Positions 24,540 through 33,426 of a stretch of DNA of 55,096 nucleotides are shown in pieces (position 1 is the stretch's first letter; each line of letters begins with the position of its first letter). Source of the DNA: Candidatus Vogelbacteria bacterium (GTDB taxonomy: Bacteria; Patescibacteria; Paceibacteria; UBA9973; UBA12445). The DNA is taken from the NCBI GenBank assembly GCA_016201425.1, contig JACQCW010000047.1:1-55096 (forward strand), given 5' to 3'. The notes beneath the pieces were generated by a model. The model was given only the letters and a program-made list of their open reading frames with translations, searched no databases and was not told the DNA's origin. The translations under genes were made by a program, and so were the position numbers.

Positions 24540-24573
24540 AATCCCGATAGTTAAACTGTCGGGATTTTATTTT
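24540..24573 (+). terminator. Rho-independent terminator
   Basis: ATCCCGA...TCGGGAT stem followed by TTTATTTT. Confidence 0.8.
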
Positions 24574-24658
24574 GAATTTATCAAAAAACATGATAGAAAC
24601 AAATTAGGGATTTGTACATTGTAATTTAGCTGAAGTTCGTATGAAAGAGGGTGCCCAT

Positions 24659-25315
24659 ATGTTGAGATGGTTAAAAGAGGTACTGCAGACAGAATTTGGA
24701 GCGATGTGTCTAGTTGTGATTTTGTATCTCTTAAAAGTTCCAGCAAAATTGGCGCTTGGGGTTTATATTCATTCGCCAGTGATCTATGGTGATGCGTGGC
24801 ACAATATTGTAGATATGGCGCAATCGCTTTTAGTTATTGGAGCATTATTTTTTGCGGGCATCTCAAAGATTGCAGTCAATCTTGTTCTTGCGGTCGGTCT
24901 AATTTATACAGCTCGCGATGTTGGTCTCTCCTCGTGGGGCGGTATTTTGCAAAACTTTCCGATAATTAGAGAATGTGTGCCACGAGTCTTTTGTGTCTCA
25001 GCACCTCATTTGCTTGTCTTTGGTCAGCAGTACCTGGATCTGATTTTAATCGTTTTGGTTTTAGGTGCGTTACTTTCGCTGGCTGTGGGTAGCTGGCAAA
25101 TCAGGATTGGCCAAAATATTGGCAACGACAATGTGGTTCTTAACGGTAAAGAGACAATAGGTGACAGCGCGATTGAGTTCGCTGTGCTTTTGGGAATTGT
25201 TGGTGAGTACTTCTTCACTATTTCCTGGCTTGAATATCCATTAGGGCTTGTGATAGCTACGGCATTATTTTGTGCAGGCCTCAAAACTCTTTATAATAGT
25301 TTGTTTGTGAATTAA
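24659..25315 (+). CDS. Cation-efflux (CDF)-like membrane protein
   Basis: 218 residues with about six hydrophobic segments. YGDAWHNIVDMAQSL and the later GKETIGDSAIEFAV correspond to the two DxxxD/HxxxD metal sites of cation diffusion facilitators, and the inverted spacing between them fits. The cytoplasmic C-terminal domain of full CDFs is missing, so metal export is likely but not certain. ATG 24659 is favoured over 24641 because GAGGG lies about 8 bases before it; either is possible. Confidence 0.6.
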   Translation: MLRWLKEVLQTEFGAMCLVVILYLLKVPAKLALGVYIHSPVIYGDAWHNIVDMAQSLLVIGALFFAGISKIAVNLVLAVGLIYTARDVGLSSWGGILQNFPIIRECVPRVFCVSAPHLLVFGQQYLDLILIVLVLGALLSLAVGSWQIRIGQNIGNDNVVLNGKETIGDSAIEFAVLLGIVGEYFFTISWLEYPLGLVIATALFCAGLKTLYNSLFVN

Positions 25316-25317
25316 AA

Positions 25318-25350
25318 AGCCCCTCCGATGTCCATCGGAGGGGTTTTCCT
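25318..25350. terminator. Bidirectional terminator
   Basis: CCCCTCCGAT with ATCGGAGGGG around a three-to-four base loop; T tract on the plus strand and T-rich on the minus. Separates converging genes. Confidence 0.85.
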
Positions 25351-25361
25351 ATTTCTAGGCG

Positions 25362-26057
25362 TTACTTGCCCTTGGGTGCGGCAACCTCTGCGACCGGAGT
25401 CGGAGGCGTGGGGGCTGGAGTAGTCGCATTAGTCGTTTCCAGGTCACTGTACTGACCTGCGAAGATTCTGCGGGCCCGGCGATCCATGCCAGCTCGGAGA
25501 TACTCGTAAGCAACTCGGCAGAGCTTGTTGATCGGATCTCGAAGCAGCGTCCAGAATCCGCTGAATGGCCACAGGGTGGACCAACGGACAAAGTGCCGCC
25601 AGTGACGTGCGATCTTGGGCTCGAGATTCTTCAGGTCAACACCATTACGACCCAAGAACTTTACGTACTCGCCTCGGAGCTCAAGAGGAACTGCATTGTC
25701 GTAGATGTTATGTTCCAGAAGAAAACGATTCTTCAGATCAATGTGATCGTGAAGTCGGTCAATTACGTACAGTGGCCACTTGATAAATGGTGTGTACACG
25801 AAGGTACCGAAGAGCAGATATGCCACGAAGCCCAGAAGGCTGTAGAACGGATGTGCCCAGATCAGAGCGAAAACGTTGAAGTCGCTCCACTTGGCAAACG
25901 CAAGAGCAGTGACGAAGAGAATTCCCGCGGCCCAGTCGCCGTTCTCCTTGTCGACCTCATAGATCACCAGAAGAACAATTCCCAAAAGAAACAGAAGACA
26001 GGCCGGCGAGTTTAGCACGAAGATCGCCGCCAGTCCAGCCAAGATCCATTCCGGCAT
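25362..26057 (-). CDS. Hypothetical membrane protein, GC-rich class
   Basis: 231 residues, not recognised. Three to four transmembrane helices in the first 90 residues, a charged central region (LHDHIDLKNRFLLEHNIYDN) and a Pro/Ala/Thr-rich C-terminal tail (about 205-231). Of two nearby ATGs, the one at 26057 is chosen because AGGAGG is 8 bases away; the ATG at 26063 is too close. Divergent from the HD-domain gene, with the two -35 boxes 11 bases apart. Confidence 0.65.
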   Translation of the reverse strand: MPEWILAGLAAIFVLNSPACLLFLLGIVLLVIYEVDKENGDWAAGILFVTALAFAKWSDFNVFALIWAHPFYSLLGFVAYLLFGTFVYTPFIKWPLYVIDRLHDHIDLKNRFLLEHNIYDNAVPLELRGEYVKFLGRNGVDLKNLEPKIARHWRHFVRWSTLWPFSGFWTLLRDPINKLCRVAYEYLRAGMDRRARRIFAGQYSDLETTNATTPAPTPPTPVAEVAAPKGK

Positions 26058-26142
26058 AATCATGACCTCCTTAAGGTCTTTAGGTGTGCGTAATGCACGT
26101 AATCAAAATTCAAGGAACCATTTGTATTTAGCTTCAGTTGAT

Positions 26143-26171
26143 AAGCTACTCATAATCTTGTGAGATGTCAA
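26143..26171 (-). promoter_or_regulatory. Sigma70-type promoter TTGACA-17-TAGCTT
   Basis: Minus strand: -35 at 26166-26171, -10 at 26143-26148. Leader of about 80 bases. Confidence 0.75.
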
Positions 26172-26182
26172 GTTTTATGTTA

Positions 26183-26211
26183 TTGACAGACTAAAGATTA
26201 TAGTCTACACT
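26183..26211 (+). promoter_or_regulatory. Sigma70-type promoter TTGACA-17-TACACT
   Basis: -35 at 26183-26188, -10 at 26206-26211, driving the gene at 26274. Back to back with the divergent promoter. Confidence 0.8.
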
Positions 26212-26273
26212 ATACTCAGATGAGAAAGACCTTTTAAATACGAGATATTTTAACACCACAGGAGGTGGCTACA

Positions 26274-26942
26274 ATGTCCGGATTTCTCGACAAGGTTAAG
26301 GCAATTGTTGAAGTAAAATGGAATAGAGAGGCCTTTTTCAAGGTTGTGTCAGAAATTTATCCATCTCTTGATCCTCGTCATAAGTTACTCAGACGAGCAT
26401 ATGAGGATACAAAGCGAGGGTTCCAGGGCATATTTAGGGAGGGTGGGGACCGGTATTTCGAACACCCCAGGTTTGTCGTTCTGATTCTCATAATCTATCT
26501 TCGGGTCAAAGATCTTTCTGTTATTTTGGCAGGCATGCTTCACGATAATTCTGAAGACCTTCCAAGCTATCCGATAGAAAGAGTTAGAGAAAACTTTGGC
26601 GAGCGTGTGGCCGAACTCGTACAACGTCTAACAAAGAGACCGCGTTCTGAGTTTTCTTCTAAAGAAGAGCAAGAGAAGGCTTACCATGCTCTATTCGCCA
26701 CGGCGGACAGAGATTTCTTCTTGATCAAGCTTGCTGACCGTCTTCATAATCTGCTGACACTGGGTGCTTGTTCTGAGGAGAAGATGCGACGCAAGGTAGA
26801 GGAGACACGGCTTTATTATATGCCATATGCCGAGAAGTACTGGATTCTTTATCACGAGCTTGATGAAGCAATGAGAGAGATCGAGAAGAAGTATTTACCG
26901 GCCGGATCTTCTATCCCAGATTCCAAATACTCCACTTACTAG
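26274..26942 (+). CDS. HD-domain protein, RelA/SpoT-type alarmone hydrolase-like
   Basis: 222 residues. The metal-binding HD site of (p)ppGpp hydrolases is visible: His64 in YFEHPR, His90-Asp91 in MLHDNSED with Glu94-Asp95, and a later KLADRLHNL. There is no synthetase or TGS domain, so it resembles a stand-alone small alarmone hydrolase (MESH1-like) that would degrade ppGpp. AGGAGG sits 9 bases before ATG 26274. GC-rich class; consensus promoter; strong terminator after it. Confidence 0.75.
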   Translation: MSGFLDKVKAIVEVKWNREAFFKVVSEIYPSLDPRHKLLRRAYEDTKRGFQGIFREGGDRYFEHPRFVVLILIIYLRVKDLSVILAGMLHDNSEDLPSYPIERVRENFGERVAELVQRLTKRPRSEFSSKEEQEKAYHALFATADRDFFLIKLADRLHNLLTLGACSEEKMRRKVEETRLYYMPYAEKYWILYHELDEAMREIEKKYLPAGSSIPDSKYSTY

Positions 26943-26951
26943 AAATAATAA

Positions 26952-26984
26952 TTCCCCATCAACTTTTGTTGATGGGGATTTTTG
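26952..26984 (+). terminator. Rho-independent terminator
   Basis: Perfect ten-pair stem CCCCATCAAC-TTTT-GTTGATGGGG, then ATTTTTG. Confidence 0.9.
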
Positions 26985-26986
26985 TA

Positions 26987-26992
26987 TATAAT
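26987..26992 (+). promoter_or_regulatory. -10 box, leaderless promoter
   Basis: Perfect TATAAT ending 7 bases before the ATG at 27000, immediately after the terminator of the previous gene. Confidence 0.6.
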
Positions 26993-26999
26993 TATGAAT

Positions 27000-29900
27000 A
27001 TGAAAAATCGTGAAAATGTATCTGGGTCAAGGGCGGTTGAATATAAAATTCCTAATATTATAGAGATTAACGAATCACAAAACAGAATTGAGATTGGTAA
27101 AAAGACTATGGTTATGTTGGTTGGTCTACCTGGTAGTGGTAAGAGCACCTTTGCATACAATAATTTTCCTATGGACTCGGTCATAAGTACAGATCGTCTT
27201 CGGCATGAATTGACCGGTAATATTCACAATCAAGTTATTTCCTCCAAAGCTTTTCTACTCGCACGAAAAATTGCAGAGACCCGGCTGAAAGAAGGGGAGA
27301 TATCTGTGTTGGATGCTCAAAATCTGACTGAGGCCAGAAGAAACGAGTTTTATGAGATAGCAAAGAAGGCGGGTGCCAAAGTGGTCACAATTTTTTTGAA
27401 TGTATCTCCTGAAATGGCCGCAGAGCGTGATACAGAAAGAAAAAGGCACGCTGGTGCCGATTATATTAAATCAAAAAAGTCGGAATTCGCTGCTGTAAAA
27501 AGGTCGCTTGAGAAAAGTCGGCATATTGATACGGTGTATATTGTTGATCCTGAAGCGGCCTCTAGCGTGAGTGTTGAGTTGCCACAAGAGTACATAGAGT
27601 CTAGAGAAGCAGATAGAGAGCTTATGAAAGAGGCAGAAGTCGCGGAGACGATTCTTGGTTATGCGGAAATTGGACTACTTAAAAAGGAAAATATGGAATC
27701 ACGCGAGTCTGTGTCTGTGCCATCCGGGTCCTTGATTACGGTTAGAAATATTGAACAGAGTAAAACTTCAGAATTTTTGGATTATAACTTCATGTCACAC
27801 CAGGTTATTGATGTTTTGTCTGTTGCACGCAGGTTAAGCTCTGATGTTTCAGATCAGGCTGTAAATGATGTAGTCTCATATTTAGTTAAAGAGCGAACAA
27901 AATTAAATCTTACATCCGTTCTTTCTTATCCATCAGAATTCGATTTAGATAAAGTTCTCGCGCGAGTAGAAAAGAAGTCAAAGGATGGAAATGATGGGCT
28001 AAAGCTACTTGTCTTCCCTGTGAATCAAGCTTCTGTTAATAGAAAAGATTTTATAAATGTAGAAAGAGGTTTTGATCTGAAGGAAGAACCCCTATTTTTG
28101 ATTGGTGATGTACAAGGATGTTTAACGGCAGTTCAAGAGCTGGCGGGTAAGATCAAGCACGAAAATTACGAGGGGGCGCATAGTGATGAGGAGTATCAAA
28201 AAAGAAAAATAGTTTTTGTTGGTGATATGGCCGACAGGGGACCGTACGATGCTGAGGCGGTTATATATATTTCGGCCTTGGTGCGACAAGGGAGGGCGGT
28301 GCTTGTGAGAGGTAATCACGACGACAACTTACTCAAGGTCTTAAAGGGTAATCTTAGCGCTGGTTCTCGCGAGACAAATAAAACGGCCAAAGAGCTCAGA
28401 GAAAGATTGAGTCAAAGGTCTATAGAAAAAGTTATTGAAATGTTAGAGGCCGCCCCGTCCTATATAGAGTGGAAAAATTTAGCCGTAGTGCACGCTTCAT
28501 TGCCGAGAATGCCCCTTACGGAAAAGGATATTGAGAAGGATTCTGATAAACATATCCACGGTATTCGAGGTGACTTTGCTGGTGGGCGTAGGCCGGCTGA
28601 AAAGCTTAAGAATGTTGTAGCCAAGGATCCAGGTATCCTGGTTGTTGGTGGACATACACACGACGAACCACCAGCGCATGTAAATATGATTTCAGGCACT
28701 GTGGGATTAGATCTGAGTACCGATCTGCGCGGAGTGCTTTATGGAATGTACTATCCTGAACTTCAGTTTTTGTCGGCTGAAGAGCCTTCGGTTGTAAATT
28801 TACACAAAATTATGGAGGGCGGTGCACTGCCAAGTGGCCAAGATCTTTTGGCACTTGTACGATATGCTGATGAGCTTGGGATGATAGAAACAAAGCAGGG
28901 CATTGGTGAATATGCCGGCCTGACAATCATCAACTACTCTAGAACCACGGACGCAAGTGGACTTTGGGAAAAGTTACCGACCCTCCGACATTTTAGAGGT
29001 TTGATTATTGACTCCAACGGTAGCGTTGTAGCGAGGCCATTTGAGAAAACACATAAAGCGGGGATTGAGATTCCTCTTGAAGAGCTTAATATTGTGCCAG
29101 AAAAAGTATTTGAAAAAGCCAATGGATCTATGGGGATTGTTTACTTCTGGAATGGTAAGTGGCGAGTATCTACTAAATTTAGTTTTGAAAATAATAACTT
29201 CACCAAGCCGGCTCAAGATCTTTTGGATAAGATGAACAAAGACAAAATGGATCCTGCAAAAACATATCTTTTTGAAATTATTTTACCAGACGAAGCGCAT
29301 ATTGTTGATTACGGTAACGAAAAGTCACTAATTTTACTTAATGCCGTGAATAAAGAAACTGGTGTTAATGACGAGTGGAGCCGTGTTGAAGCCGCTGCGA
29401 ATTATATGGGGACTCGTGCAGCTGTGGATCTGACAGGAAAGTTCAAAGGCATGACCATAGCTCAAATTTATGAGTATGCTCAACAAGAAGGTACTCTTGA
29501 AAATCTTGAAGGGCTGATGGCGCAATATCGTGATAAGGATGGAAAAATTATAACTGTCAAAGTGAAGACACGTGGTTATGATGACAAGAAGTTTGTAAGA
29601 GATCAGCTTGATTGGGAAAAGTTGGTGGAAGAATTTAATAAAGAAACCTTGGATATTGATGAGGACAAGAGGGAAAAACTTTTGAAATATAACTTTGATA
29701 ATACTTTTGCCAATGCGACACTTGAAACTAGAATTACTTGGATGCGAGATCGAGTGAACGAGATTGTTAACGAACTTCGAGATCTGCTTGTGCTGCCGAG
29801 CGAACTAGCAAGATTAAAATACGAAGAAAATATTGAAAAGGGGATGAATAAGACGGCTGCATTGAGACAGGCGGCAGCCGCTATGGTTCCGGATCTTGAA

Positions 29901-30101
29901 GCATATATGAAAGCTTCAAAAACTGACAAACACAAGGGTGATGTTGGTTATATCATCTCGTTCCTAAAATCGGTTTTGTCAGATGAGTCAGAGCCCGAGA
30001 CCAAATTACGTGACCAAGCCTTTAAGATTGTAAAAGAGGAGATAGAAGCCGAGGAAAAAAGGAGACCGAAGAACTCGTTTTGGTTAGTACCGGGTAAATA
30101 G
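27000..30101 (+). CDS. Pnkp-like RNA repair protein: polynucleotide kinase, metallophosphatase and RNA ligase in one chain
   Basis: 1033 residues, three catalytic modules in order. (1) Kinase: P-loop GLPGSGKST at 42-50 with STDRLR after it, for 5' phosphorylation. (2) Calcineurin-like phosphatase: GDVQGC at 369, GDMADRGP at 408, RGNHDDN at 437 and GGHTHD at 550, for 2',3'-cyclic or 3' phosphate removal. (3) Covalent nucleotidyltransferase: lysine 706 in EKANGSMG, RGLIID at 666, motif IV-like LFEIILPDEAHIV near 759; the spacing and RPFEKTHK resemble T4 Rnl1-type RNA ligase. The order equals bacterial Pnkp, which repairs cleaved tRNA with Hen1; no Hen1 lies nearby. ATG 27000 is preferred because TATAAT ends 7 bases earlier. 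Confidence 0.85.
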   Translation: MKNRENVSGSRAVEYKIPNIIEINESQNRIEIGKKTMVMLVGLPGSGKSTFAYNNFPMDSVISTDRLRHELTGNIHNQVISSKAFLLARKIAETRLKEGEISVLDAQNLTEARRNEFYEIAKKAGAKVVTIFLNVSPEMAAERDTERKRHAGADYIKSKKSEFAAVKRSLEKSRHIDTVYIVDPEAASSVSVELPQEYIESREADRELMKEAEVAETILGYAEIGLLKKENMESRESVSVPSGSLITVRNIEQSKTSEFLDYNFMSHQVIDVLSVARRLSSDVSDQAVNDVVSYLVKERTKLNLTSVLSYPSEFDLDKVLARVEKKSKDGNDGLKLLVFPVNQASVNRKDFINVERGFDLKEEPLFLIGDVQGCLTAVQELAGKIKHENYEGAHSDEEYQKRKIVFVGDMADRGPYDAEAVIYISALVRQGRAVLVRGNHDDNLLKVLKGNLSAGSRETNKTAKELRERLSQRSIEKVIEMLEAAPSYIEWKNLAVVHASLPRMPLTEKDIEKDSDKHIHGIRGDFAGGRRPAEKLKNVVAKDPGILVVGGHTHDEPPAHVNMISGTVGLDLSTDLRGVLYGMYYPELQFLSAEEPSVVNLHKIMEGGALPSGQDLLALVRYADELGMIETKQGIGEYAGLTIINYSRTTDASGLWEKLPTLRHFRGLIIDSNGSVVARPFEKTHKAGIEIPLEELNIVPEKVFEKANGSMGIVYFWNGKWRVSTKFSFENNNFTKPAQDLLDKMNKDKMDPAKTYLFEIILPDEAHIVDYGNEKSLILLNAVNKETGVNDEWSRVEAAANYMGTRAAVDLTGKFKGMTIAQIYEYAQQEGTLENLEGLMAQYRDKDGKIITVKVKTRGYDDKKFVRDQLDWEKLVEEFNKETLDIDEDKREKLLKYNFDNTFANATLETRITWMRDRVNEIVNELRDLLVLPSELARLKYEENIEKGMNKTAALRQAAAAMVPDLEAYMKASKTDKHKGDVGYIISFLKSVLSDESEPETKLRDQAFKIVKEEIEAEEKRRPKNSFWLVPGK

Positions 30102-30127
30102 TACTGCTTGTAATGTCCTCAGTATAT

Positions 30128-31435
30128 TTACTCGTTAGATAAACTGGCGATCTGTTCGTCGGAGAGATTTAGTAAATCACCAATAATCTTTTTAATTAAA
30201 CGGGTTTTTTCGGCAGATGTAAGGTGGGCCTCTGGACCGCCAGATGGTTTACCATTTTCAATCCACCTACGAAAGTAATCACCATAAGTCTTAAGGGGTA
30301 GTGATACTAAGATAATATCATCGACTGGTCTCTTAACATATCTTCGATTTTTTGGATCATCAAGCGTTTTTTTAGCAGCATCTACTACCTCTGTTTTTTC
30401 TTGTAACATATCTGATCTATTGGAGACTGTCAGCTGTATTCCGAGTCGCCTTTTGCTTTCAATAAAAGCCTCACGTCCATCTTCGCCTTCTAGTGCAACC
30501 CCTAAGTTTCTAGTTCTAACTGACACCTTTAAATCGTATTTTAGTTCCGCATCCTCAAATGGATTTGCAAGTTCAACAGTAAAGTTAAGCTCAGGATGTT
30601 TTTGTTGAAAGCGGAGGAAGAATGCATATATGATTCTCTCGGCGATTACACCCTCTAGCTCCTCGGTGTTAGTCATTTTTTCAATATTTTTAAGAGGTAG
30701 CGAGCTTGTGACTTTCGAAACACCTTCTATGTAATATAGTTGCTCATTGAATATTCTTGTAATATTTTGTTTGGCTTCGGCAAGATCCGATATCTTTCGA
30801 ATCTGTCTCCATGTTTTGTCTGATACAGATTCGTCCGGCCTATACCTTTTGTCCCACTCGTAATCAGCCTCAATATCCGACAAAGATATTGGTATTATTT
30901 GATTTTGTGATTTTATTAGTAACCCTCCATCAGCGTCTTCATAAATTGTTTGTCTACTGGCCTTCTCGTCGACATCATAGTCTGTGTGCTCATCTATGTT
31001 TCGGAGACGCTTTTTTAGTTTTGCGACCTCTAGTCTTTTTTGAATATTTAGACGAATTAATGCGGCGCGTTTGTTGACATAATTTATGTAATCAGTCATT
31101 TCTTCTGGTGGTGACGTTTCGCCTCGCATTGTTCGCACCACTGCGGTTTTAACTGTTTCTGGTAAGGTATCGAGTTCAGCTAAAAGACGGTTTTGCCAAT
31201 ATTGTCTCCAGCCACTTTTAGCAGAGTCCATGTTTGCGTCTCTGAGTTCCTGAGTACTTGTCACTGAATAGTTTCCGTAATTGTCCTGATGTTTCAGTAT
31301 TTCGTTTACATCTTTCAAGATCTTATCAAATCTTTCTCTCTCTCGCTTGAAACTTAGTTTGTTCCACCTTCCACCAAGAGGGTTCTTTGGTTTGTTTACA
31401 GTATCCGAGCCATTATTTTTATTTAGTTTTTCCAT
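30128..31435 (-). CDS. Hypothetical protein facing the RNA repair gene
   Basis: 435 residues, not recognised. N-terminal two-thirds highly charged and helical with several coiled-coil-like stretches (KRAALIRLNIQKRLEVAKLK). The C-terminal part (about 250-350) is alpha/beta: an Glu-bearing helix (GVIAERIIYAFF), then KYDLKVSV and later LGIQLTVS, an order that could fit a PD-(D/E)xK nuclease fold; this is low-confidence inference. A TATATT box ends 10 bases before the ATG and faces the promoter of the next gene. It converges with the Pnkp-like gene with 26 bases between. Confidence 0.6.
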   Translation of the reverse strand: MEKLNKNNGSDTVNKPKNPLGGRWNKLSFKRERERFDKILKDVNEILKHQDNYGNYSVTSTQELRDANMDSAKSGWRQYWQNRLLAELDTLPETVKTAVVRTMRGETSPPEEMTDYINYVNKRAALIRLNIQKRLEVAKLKKRLRNIDEHTDYDVDEKASRQTIYEDADGGLLIKSQNQIIPISLSDIEADYEWDKRYRPDESVSDKTWRQIRKISDLAEAKQNITRIFNEQLYYIEGVSKVTSSLPLKNIEKMTNTEELEGVIAERIIYAFFLRFQQKHPELNFTVELANPFEDAELKYDLKVSVRTRNLGVALEGEDGREAFIESKRRLGIQLTVSNRSDMLQEKTEVVDAAKKTLDDPKNRRYVKRPVDDIILVSLPLKTYGDYFRRWIENGKPSGGPEAHLTSAEKTRLIKKIIGDLLNLSDEQIASLSNE

Positions 31436-31462
31436 CTCGTTTAATAATATAGCAGATTATGA

Positions 31463-31468
31463 TAAAAT
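31463..31468 (+). promoter_or_regulatory. -10 box, leaderless promoter
   Basis: TAAAAT ending 7 bases before the ATG at 31476; an overlapping TATGAT at 31458-31463 is an alternative. Confidence 0.5.
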
Positions 31469-31475
31469 GGCTAAA

Positions 31476-33125
31476 ATGGAACTAGAGAATTATCTGAAAA
31501 AAATTTTAAAAGGAGAAGTGTTGGGAGACGCTGCGTCAGTAAACAAATTTAGTGGAGATGCTAGTTTGTTTGAAGTTAAGCCAAAGATTGTCGTTGCCCC
31601 GCGTGATTCTGAAGATATAAAAAAACTTGTAAAATTTGTTGTTGATAATAAGCGCCAAGACCCTTCACTTTCGTTGACGGCGAGGTCGGCTGGTACAGAC
31701 ATGACTGGTGGCCCTCTTGGAGAGTCAATAATCATAGACTTTTTACCACATTTTAACTGGCTCGGGCCAATTGGAGATGATGGGATGATCACCGCGGCCC
31801 CCGGAGTTTTTTACCGAGATTTCGAGAAGGTGACACTCACCAAGAATTATATCTTACCATCATATCCCGCGTCTCGTGAGTTGTGCGCTATTGGTGGAAT
31901 CATTAATAATAATTCGGGCGGTGAACGTTCTCTTGTGTACGGAAAGACTGAGAATTATGTTTCTCGGCTAAAGGTTGTACTGTCGGATGGAAGAGAGTAT
32001 GTAATCGAGAAGTTGAATAAAGAGAAACTGGACGCTAAGATGAAACAGATAGACTTTGAAGGCGGGATATATCGTGCGGTATTTGGCTTGTTGGAAAGTA
32101 ATTACAAGTTGGTAAAAGGCGCTAAACCGCAGGTGTCAAAGAATTCTGTTGGTTATAACATTTGGGATGTTTGGAATAGAGGTACAGGAGAGTTTGATCT
32201 AACTAAATTATTTATCGGATCTCAAGGAACTTTGGGCATTATGACTGAGGCGACCCTTACGTTAGTTAAGACAAAAAAGTCCTCTCACATGGTTGTTATT
32301 TTCCTGAAGAATCTTGATGGTCTGCCATTATTGATTACGGAGATCCTAAAATATAAACCCACAAGTCTCGAATCGTTTGATGATCATACTTTGAAATTGT
32401 CGATACGATTTTTGCCAGGCCTCTTAAAACTGATGGGGTTCAAGAATCTATTTTCTCTACTTTTAAGTTTTTTGCCTGATGCTTTTGAGGTTATCAGAAT
32501 TGGTGTTCCAAAACTGGTTGTGCTCGTGGAGTTCGAGGGTGATGGTGAGGAGGAGTTGATTCAAAAATCCCGTGAGTTACGCGATACAATTAAGAAAATG
32601 GGATTTGATTCGCGAATAACTAGAGACGCAGAAGATGAGAAGAAATATTGGACCATAAGACGTGAAAGCTTCAATCTGCTCCGTCATAAAGTGATCGGTA
32701 AACAGACGGCACCATACATTGATGATCTAATTGTGAAGCCCGAATTCTTGAGTGAATTTTTACCAAAACTTTATGAAATTTTAGACAGATATAAACTTTT
32801 GTACACTATCGCAGGACATGTTGGTGACGGTAATTTCCACATTATCCCACTTATGGATTTAAAAGATGAAAACGAGAGGGCAAAAATTTTACCGTCTATG
32901 AAGGAGGTTTATGATTTAGTTTTTGAATATCACGGATCAATTTCGGCTGAGCATAATGATGGACTAATGCGTGGTCCATATATTCAAAAAATGTTTGGCG
33001 ACGACGTATATAAAATCTTTAAGGACATTAAAAAGATTTTTGATCCACAAAATATTTTTAATCCACACAAGAAGACCGACTCTTCACAAGAATTTTCGCA
33101 AGCGCACATTAAACGGCCAGTTTGA
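31476..33125 (+). CDS. FAD-binding oxidase/dehydrogenase (GlcD / D-lactate dehydrogenase type)
   Basis: 549 residues. FAD-binding PCMH domain with TARSAGTDMTGG, CAIGGIINNNSGG and GSQGTLGIMTEA, followed by the FAD-linked oxidase C-terminal domain with GHVGDGNFHIIPL and the end DPQNIFNP. Such enzymes oxidise 2-hydroxy acids (glycolate, D-lactate) and feed electrons to a membrane acceptor. No iron-sulfur extension is present. Of three candidate ATGs, 31476 fits the leaderless spacing rule (TAAAAT plus 7). Stop is TGA and overlaps the next promoter. Confidence 0.85.
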   Translation: MELENYLKKILKGEVLGDAASVNKFSGDASLFEVKPKIVVAPRDSEDIKKLVKFVVDNKRQDPSLSLTARSAGTDMTGGPLGESIIIDFLPHFNWLGPIGDDGMITAAPGVFYRDFEKVTLTKNYILPSYPASRELCAIGGIINNNSGGERSLVYGKTENYVSRLKVVLSDGREYVIEKLNKEKLDAKMKQIDFEGGIYRAVFGLLESNYKLVKGAKPQVSKNSVGYNIWDVWNRGTGEFDLTKLFIGSQGTLGIMTEATLTLVKTKKSSHMVVIFLKNLDGLPLLITEILKYKPTSLESFDDHTLKLSIRFLPGLLKLMGFKNLFSLLLSFLPDAFEVIRIGVPKLVVLVEFEGDGEEELIQKSRELRDTIKKMGFDSRITRDAEDEKKYWTIRRESFNLLRHKVIGKQTAPYIDDLIVKPEFLSEFLPKLYEILDRYKLLYTIAGHVGDGNFHIIPLMDLKDENERAKILPSMKEVYDLVFEYHGSISAEHNDGLMRGPYIQKMFGDDVYKIFKDIKKIFDPQNIFNPHKKTDSSQEFSQAHIKRPV

Positions 33126-33150
33126 CATTTTGGTATTTTGAAGATAGTGT
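33122..33150 (+). promoter_or_regulatory. Sigma70-type promoter TTGACA-17-TAGTGT
   Basis: -35 at 33122-33127 starts inside the previous stop codon region; -10 at 33145-33150. The leader contains GCTCTTTAAATTATTGAG, a boxA-like stretch, before AAAAGGAG. Confidence 0.7.
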
Positions 33151-33195
33151 AATACAAAATAGCTCTTTAAATTATTGAGAAAAAGGAGTGTGCGC

Positions 33196-33333
33196 ATGTC
33201 TATCACGATTCAGTTGCTGTGTACAATTTACATTGTGGGCATTATCGTATCCTGTGCCTATAAAATATACCAAATTTCGAAGGAAGAATATCCGCCAGAT
33301 CTTTTTGACAGCTTGTCGTTCATTTGGTTTTGA
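33196..33333 (+). CDS. Small single-pass membrane protein
   Basis: 45 residues: transmembrane helix at about 5-23 and a short charged tail ending SFIWF, then TGA. AAAAGGAG sits 7 bases before the ATG. The same frame stays open after the TGA straight into the RING-like protein that follows, so the two may once have been (or still be, by readthrough) a single membrane-anchored RING protein. Confidence 0.6.
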   Translation: MSITIQLLCTIYIVGIIVSCAYKIYQISKEEYPPDLFDSLSFIWF

Positions 33334-33426
33334 CCGCTTCACTTGCTTAAGCCAGTATTTGACTGGATTAGGTCGCTTCCTTCCAGAATTGTGGGACTTC
33401 ATGCGGAGCGGATTGCTATATTCGAG

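Noticed and set aside
33331..33333. UGA recoded as an amino acid (as in SR1/Gracilibacteria)
   Set aside because: Several clear genes here (leuS, the Nudix gene ending at 18513, the gene ending at 24535, the FAD oxidase ending at 33125) end in TGA and would run on, and conserved Gly positions are not TGA.
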